Source of the DNA: Chloroflexota bacterium
Lineage (GTDB): Bacteria; Chloroflexota; Anaerolineae; UBA4142
Reading direction: 5' to 3'
Assembly (NCBI GenBank): GCA_016215025.1
Contig: JACRMI010000020.1
Span: forward strand, 17,815 to 81,814
DNA: 64,000 nt
In this document: positions 25,680 to 33,884 of the stretch, in pieces
Numbering within the stretch: position 1 is the first letter of the stretch
Layout of the letters: each line of letters begins with the position of its first letter
Notes under the pieces: model-generated
Database searches by the model: none
Told to the model about the DNA's origin: nothing
The model's input: only the letters and a program-made list of their open reading frames with translations
Made by a program: the position numbers and the translations under genes

Positions 25680-26117
25680 ATGCTTGAGACAATATTGACT
25701 ATTGCGCTGGGCATTATTGGTGGTCTTGCTGTGGGTACACAGTCCCAGGTTGTCGGCGAGATGAGCCAGAAGGTGGGCGGCATCGCAGGCAGTTTTATCG
25801 TGCATGTTAGCGGCGCGGTGATTGCCGGATTGTTGTTGCTCGCACGAAGTGGCGAACAAATTGGAAGCTGGCGCGAGCTGAATTGGTACAATCTAGGATC
25901 AGGTGTATTTGGCGTTATACTGTATCTTACGCTAAGCCAGACGCTGCCGCGATTGGGTGCAACGGCAGCGATTGCGCTTATCATCATTGGTCAATTGACG
26001 ATGGGCATCCTCATCGATCATTTCGGATTGTTCGGCGCGACGATTCGCCCGGTGGACATTTCGCGGATTGGCGCAGTGGTGTTGTTGGTGGCGGGTGGGT
26101 GGTTGGTGTTGAGGTAG
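25680..26117 (+). CDS. DMT-family transporter, YdcZ type (DUF606)
   Basis: A 145-residue hydrophobic protein with about five transmembrane helices. Diagnostic features of the YdcZ/DUF606 branch of drug/metabolite transporters are GGLAVGTQSQVVGEMSQKVG near the N-terminus, SFIVHVSGAV, and the C-terminal helix GAVVLLVAGGWLVL. Five-helix members often work as homo- or heterodimers, and the substrate is unknown. It begins ten bases after the nucleotidyltransferase gene within the insert in the cell-wall cluster. Confidence 0.85.
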   Translation: MLETILTIALGIIGGLAVGTQSQVVGEMSQKVGGIAGSFIVHVSGAVIAGLLLLARSGEQIGSWRELNWYNLGSGVFGVILYLTLSQTLPRLGATAAIALIIIGQLTMGILIDHFGLFGATIRPVDISRIGAVVLLVAGGWLVLR

Positions 26118-26142
26118 TCGAATCTATTAGGAGTTAAATCCC

Positions 26143-26667
26143 TTGAGACGCTCTCCAATTCCGTACGATGTTCAAGTTCGCGTTTATTTTCGTGATCAAT
26201 GGTTATGTCATTGGTGTCGCAGACCCATAATCTTTGGACCGAGGTTCAAGTATTTGGAGAAGTGGACAAAGGATAACGGATGTCAGTATCCTGTTGCGTA
26301 TTATCACGCGAATTGGCGACGTGATGCAGCCCCATTGCTCGATGTTCTTGGCGCAGTTATTGATCACAAAGAAGCGCATTCGAAAACCGGAGATGACAGT
26401 GATCAAAATCTTTTTGCGGCTTGTAACAAGTGCAATACGCGTAAGAGCGACGGCGAGTCAGAGAAGTTTCGAGAGCAAGAAAAATTCAAATATGTCAAAG
26501 GGCAGTACGGTGAGCCGCAAAATTGGGATGGTTTGGTTTCGTTGTTTATTTTACTCTCGGAAAAATATTCTAGCGACTTGACTCCAACAGAAAAGCATTG
26601 GTTGAAAGCATTCAACGAATTTTTTTGCTCTCAGAATCTCCATAGTCCCATGAAGAAATCGAGATGA
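26143..26667 (+). CDS. HNH endonuclease domain protein
   Basis: A 174-residue protein with a TTG start at 26143 (MRRSPIPYD). An N-terminal CHWC knuckle (DQWLCHWCRRPIIF) and a later IDHKEAHS and NLFAACNKCNTRKSD make a complete H-N-H/Zn motif: catalytic D-H, N and the second C-x-x-C. A helical tail follows. It could be a stand-alone homing or defence nuclease. It is the last gene of the accessory insert between mraY and murD. Confidence 0.85.
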   Translation: MRRSPIPYDVQVRVYFRDQWLCHWCRRPIIFGPRFKYLEKWTKDNGCQYPVAYYHANWRRDAAPLLDVLGAVIDHKEAHSKTGDDSDQNLFAACNKCNTRKSDGESEKFREQEKFKYVKGQYGEPQNWDGLVSLFILLSEKYSSDLTPTEKHWLKAFNEFFCSQNLHSPMKKSR

Positions 26668-26674
26668 TAAATTC

Positions 26675-26732
26675 AATCGGCTTCAGCCGATTTTGAGATT
26701 CTTCAGACGCCGATTTCTAATCGGCGGCGTCC
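26675..26732. repeat. two adjacent hairpins upstream of murD
   Basis: AATCGGCT-TC-AGCCGATT (26675-26692), followed by a short T-run, and then GCCGATT-TCT-AATCGGC within 26706-26732. Both stems share the CCGATT / AATCGG core. The first could terminate transcription from the HNH gene and the second lies just before the murD start. Confidence 0.6.
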
Positions 26733-26743
26733 ATAAATCAGAA

Positions 26744-28156
26744 ATGATAAATCTTAACAACAAACGCATTCTCGTATTCGGTCTCGGCGTGCATGGCGGC
26801 GGACTCGGCGTCGCACAGTGGTTGGTCAAGCAAGGCGCGCACGTCACGGTGACGGATTTGAAAACCGCCGAGCAATTGCAATCGTCGTTGGACGCGCTGC
26901 GCGGATTACCCATTGAATTTGTTCTCGGCGAACATCGCGAGCAGGATTTTCTCAACGCCGATTTGATCGTGCGCAATCCCGCCGTGCCGCGCGAATCGAA
27001 ATGGTTGCAGTTCGCGAGCGAACACAACATTCCGGTCGAGATGGAAATGTCGCTGTTTGTCGAACGCTTGCCGCGCGGGATGGCGCAAGTTATCGGCATC
27101 ACCGGCACCAAGGGCAAGACGACGACGACGTTGATGACCGGCGCGATTCTGAAATCGGCAAATCCGAAAACGGTTGTCGCAGGCAATCTACGTGTGTCCG
27201 CACTTGAATTGCTCGATCAGATCGATGCCGATACGCCGGTCGTGCTTGAGCTTTCGTCGTGGCAGCTTGAAGCGTTTCAATCACATGGCATCAGCCCGCA
27301 CATCGCGGCGATCACGAATATTGTGCCCGACCATCTGAATCGTTATCGCGACATGGATGATTACGCACAAGCCAAGGGTGTCATCTTTCGCTATCAACAA
27401 CCAGGCGACTATGTGGTTCTGAACTTTGATAACAAAATTCTCACGCGGCTTTCGTTTCGCGCCTTTGGCAAGGTGATTTGGACGAGCGCAACCCGACCGC
27501 TCAAAGAGGGCGCATACCGCGAAGCCGGTTCGCTGGTGTGGCATTGGGATGGCGCGCGCCACGCCGCATCGCAGCGAATCATCGACGTAAACGAATTGCG
27601 TGTGCCAGGTGAACACAACATCGCGAATGCACTTACGGCGATTGCACTCGGATCGATTGCAGGCGCGTCACCGGAGCAGATTGCGAACGCGCTGAGAGAA
27701 TTTCGCGGCGCGGAGCATCGCCAGGAATTTGTGCGCGAAATTAACGGCGTGCGCTACATCAACGACACGACCGCAACCGCGCCCGCCGCGGTCATCGTCG
27801 CCATTGAAACGTTCGCACCGACTGCAAAAGGCATTGTGCTGATTGCGGGCGGATCGGAGAAAGGACTCGATTTCAATGAAATGGCGCTGAAAATTGTGTC
27901 GAAGGTGCGCGCGGTGATTTTGCTCCAAGGCGCAGCGACGGACCGATTGGCGAGTGCGATTCAGAATGCCGGCGGAAAGAACTTGATAGTCGGTCAATTT
28001 GACAGTATGACAGCTGCAGTCGAACGCGCAAAAGAAATCGCGCGTGAAGGACAAATCGTTCTCTTATCGCCGGGCTGCGCCAGTTTTGGAATGTTCGCGA
28101 ACGAGTTTGATCGAGGGAACCAATTCAAGCAAGTCGTTAGTCAAATAGTCAAATAG
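26744..28156 (+). CDS. murD: UDP-MurNAc-L-alanine:D-glutamate ligase MurD
   Basis: Adds D-glutamate to UDP-MurNAc-L-Ala in the cytoplasm. It has 470 residues from ATG 26744 (MINLNNKRIL). A longer frame to 26693 reads through the hairpins. The N-terminal Rossmann domain has ILVFGLGVHGGGLGVA. The ATP loop is GTKGKTTT at 121-128, followed by LELSSWQLEAF and ITNIVPDHLNRY. The C-terminal domain has INDTTATAPAAVIVAIE and LLSPGCASFGMFANEFDRG. The stop codon lies in the left arm of the next palindrome. Confidence 0.96.
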   Translation: MINLNNKRILVFGLGVHGGGLGVAQWLVKQGAHVTVTDLKTAEQLQSSLDALRGLPIEFVLGEHREQDFLNADLIVRNPAVPRESKWLQFASEHNIPVEMEMSLFVERLPRGMAQVIGITGTKGKTTTTLMTGAILKSANPKTVVAGNLRVSALELLDQIDADTPVVLELSSWQLEAFQSHGISPHIAAITNIVPDHLNRYRDMDDYAQAKGVIFRYQQPGDYVVLNFDNKILTRLSFRAFGKVIWTSATRPLKEGAYREAGSLVWHWDGARHAASQRIIDVNELRVPGEHNIANALTAIALGSIAGASPEQIANALREFRGAEHRQEFVREINGVRYINDTTATAPAAVIVAIETFAPTAKGIVLIAGGSEKGLDFNEMALKIVSKVRAVILLQGAATDRLASAIQNAGGKNLIVGQFDSMTAAVERAKEIAREGQIVLLSPGCASFGMFANEFDRGNQFKQVVSQIVK

Positions 28157-28193
28157 TCAGGTAGTCAATCTTATTTATTTGACTACCTGACTA
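28154..28193. repeat. perfect 15-bp inverted repeat between murD and ftsW
   Basis: TAGTCAGGTAGTCAA (28154-28168) and its exact complement (28179-28193) enclose a ten-base AT-rich loop. Further TAGTC/GACTA units extend on both sides. The murD stop is the first triplet of the stem. Confidence 0.8.
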
Positions 28194-28224
28194 CCAGACT
28201 ATAAGACTACTAGACGGAGTTACG

Positions 28225-29457
28225 ATGACCGTTCAATCACAAACTAACCGCCGCATCGATTGGGCGAATCTATTGCGCGTCGATTACGTTTTACTTGGCG
28301 TCGTGCTGGCGCTGCTCATCATCGGACTCATCATGGTGTGGAGCGTCACGTTTCCGCCGCGCGTCGGACAATTCCCGGATCCATCATCCGATTTCGTCAA
28401 GCAACTGGAATACGCCACTCTCGGCATGCTTTTGCTCATTGCGTTCATGCGTCTCGATTATCACTTTTGGGGACGCGTCGCGGTCCTGTTGATGGCGGTC
28501 ACGATTGTGTTGCTCATTGCGTTACTCTTTACGACGCCTGTCAACGGTGCACGCCGCTGGCTGTTTGATGGCTCGGTGCAGCCGTCGGAGATTGCCAAGT
28601 TCGCGATGATCATCTACATGGCGCGCTGGCTCTCGTCGAAAGGTGACAAGCTGCGAAATGTGACGTATGGCTTGCTGCCGTTTGCCATCATCGTCGGTAT
28701 CGTCGCGGGCTTGATCGTGCTAGAGCCGAATATGAGCACGGCGATCATCATCGCCGTTTGCGCGCTGGGCATGTTCTTTATCGCCGGTGCCGATGTAATC
28801 CAATTCGTCCTGTTGCTTATCTTCGGCGTCGTGTCGGCAGCTGCCGTCATTGTCAACACGCCGTACCAATTGCAGCGCGCGATGGTTTTCATTCAAGACC
28901 CATTCTCAATTCAAGGTGCAGCGGGTTATCAGATCGCCGAAACGTTGATCGCGTTGGGGTCGGGCGGCATGGTTGGGCGCGGCATCGGATCGGGTTATGC
29001 CAAATATGGTTACGTGCCAGCGCCGCACACCGACAGCATTTTCGCGTTGCTCGGCGAAGAGATGGGCTTGGTCGGCACCTTGGTCGTGCTCGCGCTCTAT
29101 CTCTTTATCGTTTATCGCGGCTTTCGCATCGCGGCGCGCGCGACCGATCCATTCGGCCAAGTCCTCGCAACTGGTCTCACGTTCTGGCTGATTTCGCAAG
29201 CATTCATCAACATCGCCGTCGTCACCGCGACAATTCCTTTCACGGGTGTGCCGTTGCCATTTATTTCGTTTGGTGGATCGGCGTTGGTTGCCGCGCTGGT
29301 TGCGGTTGGCGTGCTGCTCAGTATTTCGCGCTTTGAAACCATGCCGAAGGATAACAATGCGACTTTTAATTTCGGGGGGCGGGACAGGGGGCCACGTATA
29401 TCCCGCGTTGACCGTCGTCGCCGCACTGCAGAGACGAGCACCCGAGCGCGTCGATAA
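28225..29457 (+). CDS. ftsW: division SEDS protein FtsW
   Basis: Polymerises septal glycan strands with FtsI. It has 410 residues with about ten transmembrane helices. SEDS hallmarks are WSVTFPP near the start, GARRWLFDGSVQPSEIAKFAM, LEPNMSTAIII, GQ-like GGMVGRGIGSGYAKYGYVP-type loop, EEMGLVGTLVVL and the C-terminal VPLPFISFGGSALVAAL. The last 34 or so residues are Arg-rich and lie wholly in the 101-base overlap with murG, so they may be an overrun and not a conserved tail. Confidence 0.95.
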   Translation: MTVQSQTNRRIDWANLLRVDYVLLGVVLALLIIGLIMVWSVTFPPRVGQFPDPSSDFVKQLEYATLGMLLLIAFMRLDYHFWGRVAVLLMAVTIVLLIALLFTTPVNGARRWLFDGSVQPSEIAKFAMIIYMARWLSSKGDKLRNVTYGLLPFAIIVGIVAGLIVLEPNMSTAIIIAVCALGMFFIAGADVIQFVLLLIFGVVSAAAVIVNTPYQLQRAMVFIQDPFSIQGAAGYQIAETLIALGSGGMVGRGIGSGYAKYGYVPAPHTDSIFALLGEEMGLVGTLVVLALYLFIVYRGFRIAARATDPFGQVLATGLTFWLISQAFINIAVVTATIPFTGVPLPFISFGGSALVAALVAVGVLLSISRFETMPKDNNATFNFGGRDRGPRISRVDRRRRTAETSTRARR

Positions 29458-30607
29458 TGCCACTCTGAGCGAAGCGAACGCAGAGCGTCTCTTCGACGAA
29501 AACGAGACCCTTCGCTCTGCTCAGGGTGACAAGCATCGCGTCATTCTGAGCGAAGCGAAGAATCGCGTCCTGCAAAATCAGACTCTTCGCTCCGCTCAGA
29601 GTGACCAGGTGTTGTACCTGGGTCGCGCGAACAGTGTCGAAGAACGACTCGTGCAGCAGGCGCAAATCCCGTTCGCGTCGATTCAATCGGGGCAGGTGCG
29701 CGGCATGGCTCCCTGGGTCGTGGCGCGCAGTTTGTGGCGCATGTTTCGGAGTGTCGATCAAATCCGCAAACTGATCCGCGATTTCAAACCCGATGTGACG
29801 TTTGTAACCGGCGGATACGTCAGCGCACCGGTGATTTGGGCGAGTGCGGCAGAAAAAATTCCCAGCGTGATCTATTTGCCCGATCTAGAACCGGGCTGGG
29901 CGATTCGAGCGACCGCGCGATGGGCAACGCGCGTGGCGGTATCATTTCCAGAAGCCGAAAAATATTTTGCGCCTGGACAAGCCGTAACGACGGGTTACCC
30001 CGTGCGAGCCGAATTTTACCAATCGAATAAAATCCAATCGCGCAAAAAGATTCATCTCGATCCCAACGCGCGCACGGTTGCGATTTTCGGCGGGAGCACC
30101 GGCGCGCGTCACATCAACCAAGCGGCGGTGGCAAACTTGGTCGAGCTGACAAAGATCGCGCAGGTGGTTCATCTGACCGGACGTCCCGACGAAGCGTGGG
30201 TGAATGAGCAAGTCGCTAAACTCACCGGCGATTTGCGTGCGCGCGTGCGCGTGTTCGGTTATCTCGAAGAAGATTTACCGCACGCGCTCGCATCCGCCGA
30301 TGTTGTGATTGCGCGCGCGGGTGCAGCCACGCTGGGCGAGTTTCCTGCGCTGGGTTTGCCGGCGATTCTGGTGCCGGGTCCGTACGCCGGTTTGCATCAA
30401 GAACGCAACGCCGATTTTCTCGTCGAGTGCGGCGCGGCGTTGAAGGTTGCCGATGCGGTATTAAGTCGTGAACTGATTCCGATGGTTACGAAATTATTTG
30501 ATGCGCCTGAACAATTGCAAAAGATGAGTGATGCGATGCGTACGCTCGCCGTCCCGCACGCCGCAGAGAACATCGTCGATTTGTTGGAATCGTTGGTGAA
30601 GAAATGA
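29357..30607 (+). CDS. murG: lipid II synthase MurG carrying an in-frame repeat insertion
   Basis: Transfers GlcNAc to lipid I to make lipid II at the inner membrane face. It has 416 residues, about 50 longer than usual. The start at 29357 is fixed by LLISGGGTGGHVYPALTVV. After RRAPERV, residues about 33-84 are foreign: they read SEAN...RSAQGD and SEAKN...RSAQSD and are encoded by two palindromic elements. The family sequence then resumes at VLYLGRANSVEERLVQQ. The C-terminal domain has IFGGSTGARHINQA, ARAGAATLGEFPALGLPAIL and PGPYAGLHQERNADFL. The donor-site motifs are intact, so the enzyme is probably active. Confidence 0.95.
   Translation: MRLLISGGGTGGHVYPALTVVAALQRRAPERVDNATLSEANAERLFDENETLRSAQGDKHRVILSEAKNRVLQNQTLRSAQSDQVLYLGRANSVEERLVQQAQIPFASIQSGQVRGMAPWVVARSLWRMFRSVDQIRKLIRDFKPDVTFVTGGYVSAPVIWASAAEKIPSVIYLPDLEPGWAIRATARWATRVAVSFPEAEKYFAPGQAVTTGYPVRAEFYQSNKIQSRKKIHLDPNARTVAIFGGSTGARHINQAAVANLVELTKIAQVVHLTGRPDEAWVNEQVAKLTGDLRARVRVFGYLEEDLPHALASADVVIARAGAATLGEFPALGLPAILVPGPYAGLHQERNADFLVECGAALKVADAVLSRELIPMVTKLFDAPEQLQKMSDAMRTLAVPHAAENIVDLLESLVKK
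29460..29530. repeat. family A palindromic element, copy 1 inside murG
   Basis: It opens CACTCTGAGCGAAGCGAACG and closes with CTTCGCTCTGCTCAGGGTGAC, which is complementary apart from a few mismatches. It keeps the murG frame open and encodes TLSEAN to LRSAQGD. Confidence 0.8.
29540..29606. repeat. family A palindromic element, copy 2 inside murG
   Basis: It opens GTCATTCTGAGCGAAGCGAA and closes with CTTCGCTCCGCTCAGAGTGAC. It lies ten bases after copy 1. The same ends occur between murG and murC at 30618-30697. It encodes VILSEAKN to LRSAQSD. Confidence 0.85.
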
Positions 30608-30617
30608 GCAGTACGAG

Positions 30618-30697
30618 TGTCATTCTGAGCGAAGCGAAGAATCTCGCTTTGCCGATAATGAGATCCTTCGTCGCAAAAATCGCTCCTCAGGATGACA
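30618..30697. repeat. family A palindromic element between murG and murC
   Basis: The left part GTCATTCTGAGCGAAGCGAA matches murG copy 2 base for base. The right part, GATCCTTCG to CCTCAGGATGAC, is the degenerate inverted end. It fills most of the 103-base gap. Confidence 0.8.
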
Positions 30698-30710
30698 ACC
30701 GAGGGGGGAT

Positions 30711-32075
30711 ATGATCCCCCATCGTGTGCATCTCGTCGGCATCGGCGGTATCGGACTATCGGCAATCGCGCGGGTATTGATGGCACGCGGCGTGCAAGTT
30801 TCCGGTTCCGACATGCGCGCATCGCCCATCACCGATGAGTTGGCGAAGCTGGGCGCAAAAATTTTCATCGGACATCGCGCCGAAAATATTGGCGATGCGG
30901 AATTGATTCTGGTCACGTCCGCCGCGCCGACGGCAAATCCCGAAATCGTCGAAGCGCAGCGGCGTGGGATTCGTATAGACAAACGCTATGATTTTTTCCC
31001 CGAACTCACAACGGGAAAAAGTGTGATCGCGATTGCGGGCACGCACGGCAAAACGACGACGACGGGAATGATCGCAACCATTCTGGTCGAGGCGAGAAGT
31101 GATCCGGATGTGGTGATTGGTGGTATGATACCGGAATTGAACGGCAATGGTCGTGGCGGCAACGGCAAATATTTTGTGGTCGAAGCCGACGAGTACGATC
31201 GTGCATTTCTTGGACTGGTACCCAACATTGCCGTTGTGACGAGTATCGAAATGGATCATCCAGATATTTACAAAAACATTGACGACGTAGCGCAAGCATT
31301 TCGACAATTCATGGGGCTAGTTCCGAGCGATGGAGTTGTGGTTGGTTGCGGAGATAGTGCGCTCATTTCGAGGGAACTGAGGGAACTCGGAGGAACTCGC
31401 GTTGTGCGTTACGGATTTGAATCGATGAATGACTGGCGCGCGAGCGCTGTAAAGCCAAATGCGCGCGGCGGAAATGATTTTGTTGTGTGGCATCGCGATC
31501 AACGCATCGGCAATTTCGATTTGCAGATTCCTGGGACGCATAATGTGTTGAACGCACTCGCCGCGCTTACCGTCGCCGATCAAGTCGGTATCGATTTGAA
31601 ACAAGCGGGCGAAACGCTCAGAAATTTTCGCGGGGCTGAGAGGCGCTTTCAAGTGAAAGGCGATTTTGGCGGTGTGATTATCATCGATGATTACGCGCAC
31701 CATCCGTCCGAAATTCGTGCGACCTTGGCGGCAGCCCGCGCGCGTTACCCCGGTCGAACGATTTGGGCGGTCTTTCAACCGCACACGTATACGCGCACAC
31801 AATCACTACTCGATGACTTTGCAGAATCATTTTCTGCTGCCGACCATGTGATCGTCACCGAAATTTATGCCGCACGCGAAACGGATACGTTGGGCATGAG
31901 TGGCGAACACATCGTCAGAAAGATGTCGCATCGCGATGCGCAATTCATCGCGACGTTAGACCAAGTGCTTGAACAGCTTGCTCATCGCTTGAAACCGGGC
32001 GATGTCTTGATTACGTTAGGCGCAGGAGACGTGAATCGCGTTGGCGAGCAAGTCGCGCTGAGGCGAGGGGCGTAA
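30711..32075 (+). CDS. murC: UDP-MurNAc:L-alanine ligase MurC
   Basis: Joins L-alanine to UDP-MurNAc. It has 454 residues. VHLVGIGGIGLSAIARVL at the N-terminus is the nucleotide-sugar-binding fold. The ATP loop is GTHGKTTT at 110-117. VVEADEYDRAFL and TSIEMDHPDIY follow. The C-terminal domain has IIDDYAHHPSEIRATLAAAR and WAVFQPHTYTRT. ATG 30711 is directly after a GGGGGGAT stretch that could serve for ribosome binding. One base separates it from the next membrane-protein gene. Confidence 0.96.
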   Translation: MIPHRVHLVGIGGIGLSAIARVLMARGVQVSGSDMRASPITDELAKLGAKIFIGHRAENIGDAELILVTSAAPTANPEIVEAQRRGIRIDKRYDFFPELTTGKSVIAIAGTHGKTTTTGMIATILVEARSDPDVVIGGMIPELNGNGRGGNGKYFVVEADEYDRAFLGLVPNIAVVTSIEMDHPDIYKNIDDVAQAFRQFMGLVPSDGVVVGCGDSALISRELRELGGTRVVRYGFESMNDWRASAVKPNARGGNDFVVWHRDQRIGNFDLQIPGTHNVLNALAALTVADQVGIDLKQAGETLRNFRGAERRFQVKGDFGGVIIIDDYAHHPSEIRATLAAARARYPGRTIWAVFQPHTYTRTQSLLDDFAESFSAADHVIVTEIYAARETDTLGMSGEHIVRKMSHRDAQFIATLDQVLEQLAHRLKPGDVLITLGAGDVNRVGEQVALRRGA

Positions 32076-32076
32076 C

Positions 32077-32874
32077 ATGGCAGATGTCTTTGGAGTCCGG
32101 AGTCTTATTTATTGGTGGGCAGTTCTCACCGCCACGGTGTTTGTCAAGGATTGGCTAAGACAATTGGCGGTGTTACTGAAAAGCCCGGATATGTTCACAC
32201 CATCTAAAATTCCGTTCAGCACGTTGCCTGGTCTCAACGGCGTCATCGACAACGTTGCTACCTATGTCAGCACGGCGATCAAGTTCAACCCGAATCAAGT
32301 TCTCGCCACGATTGGACCGATCGGTATTCCCGGTTGGTCGTTGGCGATTATCGCCGGACTGGTGCTCCTCTTATTCGGCGTGCGCACGTACATTCATGCA
32401 TTACGGTCTGAGCCATGGTACGACGATTTCTTTGCGTTGTTCATTCTGTATGTGATTATTCGCTTTGAAGGTCACATCATTGGCTCCACTTCACTGCCTC
32501 TTCTGGCAAATTTCAAAGAGCTTGCCGTTAATCAAGCGCTTAGTTTTTTCATCATTATCGGGTTGTTGTTAGGACTGAGTTTTTCTGGATCGGGTTTTCG
32601 GAGCCGGCGTGCGTTTTGGCGTGCATCGACAGCTGCGTTGTTGGTGGCGATGTTCATTTACCCGCGCGAGACAGCGAACATCGTGGGTTGGGCAGTTGAT
32701 TTGCTGGCGCAACTTGGTGATGCATTGATTTTGCCTGCGAATCTTCCGTTTGCGGTTTTGTGGGGTGCGATTGGAATGTTTCTCGCTTTGCAACGGCTCA
32801 CGCAAGAAAGTCCGAGTGGCAGCGGTGGTGGTCATGGTGGTGGCAAAGCGCATGAAGGCAAAGCCGAAGGATAA
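32077..32874 (+). CDS. unknown polytopic membrane protein in the cell-wall cluster
   Basis: A 265-residue protein with about six hydrophobic helices (for example SLAIIAGLVLLLFGVRTYI, FIIIGLLLGLSF, FAVLWGAIGMFLALQ). Its C-terminal tail is rich in Gly, His and Ser (SGGGHGGGKAHEGKAEG). It starts one base after the murC stop and ends eight bases before murB, so it is embedded in the operon. I do not recognise the family. It is not MurJ, FtsX, Amj or RodA by size or motif. Position suggests a role linked to peptidoglycan precursor or division proteins, which is inference. Confidence 0.8.
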   Translation: MADVFGVRSLIYWWAVLTATVFVKDWLRQLAVLLKSPDMFTPSKIPFSTLPGLNGVIDNVATYVSTAIKFNPNQVLATIGPIGIPGWSLAIIAGLVLLLFGVRTYIHALRSEPWYDDFFALFILYVIIRFEGHIIGSTSLPLLANFKELAVNQALSFFIIIGLLLGLSFSGSGFRSRRAFWRASTAALLVAMFIYPRETANIVGWAVDLLAQLGDALILPANLPFAVLWGAIGMFLALQRLTQESPSGSGGGHGGGKAHEGKAEG

Positions 32875-32882
32875 TACAACAC

Positions 32883-33794
32883 GTGCAAAACTCTGTAGCC
32901 GATTTTCGTAATGCGTTGGGCGATCGTGCCCTAGTCAACGTTCCACTCGCGCCGCGAACCACATTCCGAATTGGCGGTCCCGCCGATTTTTTGGCTGAAG
33001 CTCATGCAATTTCACAATTCATCGAACTGGTACTTGTGGCACATCGGTTCAATGTTCCGGTGTTTATCCTGGGCAACGGTTCCAATTTGCTCGTGCGCGA
33101 TGGCGGCATTGCGGGCTTGGTGATCGAAAATCATTGCGATCAGTTTTTTCTTGAGGTCACGAAAAACGGTCACGCGAAATTACACGTCGAAAGCGGCGCG
33201 GCACTGCCGAACATTGCGAATCGCATGGCGCGTCAAGGTTGGTCTGGACTCGAGTGGGGAATCGGCGTGCCGGGGACGATTGGCGGCGCGATTGTCGGTA
33301 ACGCGGGCGCGCACGGCTCATCAATCGCCGATAACATACTCACCGTCTCGATTCTCGACGAAAAGGATTCGGTGCGCGAGTTACCCAAGAACGAATTAGG
33401 ATTTGATTATCGTACGAGTCGATTCAAGCAAACGAAAAACGAAATCGTGCTCAGCGCCGATTTTGAAATCGTGCGTAGCGACCCGCAAGTTTGTATCGCG
33501 CGCATGAACGAATACACCGAGAAGCGTCGCAGCACACAGCCTACCGAGGCAAGCGTTGGATCGATGTTCAAGAATCCGCCGAATAATTTTGCGGGGCGCT
33601 TGATCGAACAGGCTGGACTAAAAGGTACACGCATCGGTAATATCGAGGTGTCGCAAGTTCACGCGAATTTCTTTGTGAATCGCGGCGGCGCAGCGGCAAA
33701 CGATGTGATGCAATTGATCGACTTGGTGCGCGCGCGGGTGCGCGAAAAATTCGGCATCGAGTTGGAGTTGGAGATTGAAATTGTTGGAAAGTAA
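32883..33794 (+). CDS. murB: UDP-N-acetylenolpyruvoylglucosamine reductase MurB
   Basis: An FAD-dependent enzyme that reduces enolpyruvyl-UDP-GlcNAc to UDP-MurNAc. It has 303 residues and a GTG start at 32883 (MQNSVADF). FAD-binding segments are TTFRIGGPADFLAE, FILGNGSNLLVRDGGIAGLV and the classical GLEWGIGVPGTIGGAIVGNA, then GAHG. The active-site region has SVGSMFKNPPNNFAGRLIEQ, where the serine acts as general acid, and GGAAANDVMQLIDLVR. It belongs to the short type I/II class without the large extra domain. Confidence 0.96.
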   Translation: MQNSVADFRNALGDRALVNVPLAPRTTFRIGGPADFLAEAHAISQFIELVLVAHRFNVPVFILGNGSNLLVRDGGIAGLVIENHCDQFFLEVTKNGHAKLHVESGAALPNIANRMARQGWSGLEWGIGVPGTIGGAIVGNAGAHGSSIADNILTVSILDEKDSVRELPKNELGFDYRTSRFKQTKNEIVLSADFEIVRSDPQVCIARMNEYTEKRRSTQPTEASVGSMFKNPPNNFAGRLIEQAGLKGTRIGNIEVSQVHANFFVNRGGAAANDVMQLIDLVRARVREKFGIELELEIEIVGK

Positions 33795-33884
33795 AAGTTG
33801 GAAATTGGACGTTGGACGTTAGAAGATGCAAGTTAGACACGTGGCGCGAGGGTGGCGGTCGGCGGTCTGTGGTCGGCGGTCATA

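Noticed and set aside
29246..29356. Upstream extension of murG
   Set aside because: It lies inside ftsW and is Arg/Cys/Trp-rich shadow sequence; the family starts at LLISGGGTGGH.
29366..29761. Minus-strand frame over murG with SGAKSL-like peptides
   Set aside because: It is the reverse reading of the palindromic elements, a known source of false proteins.
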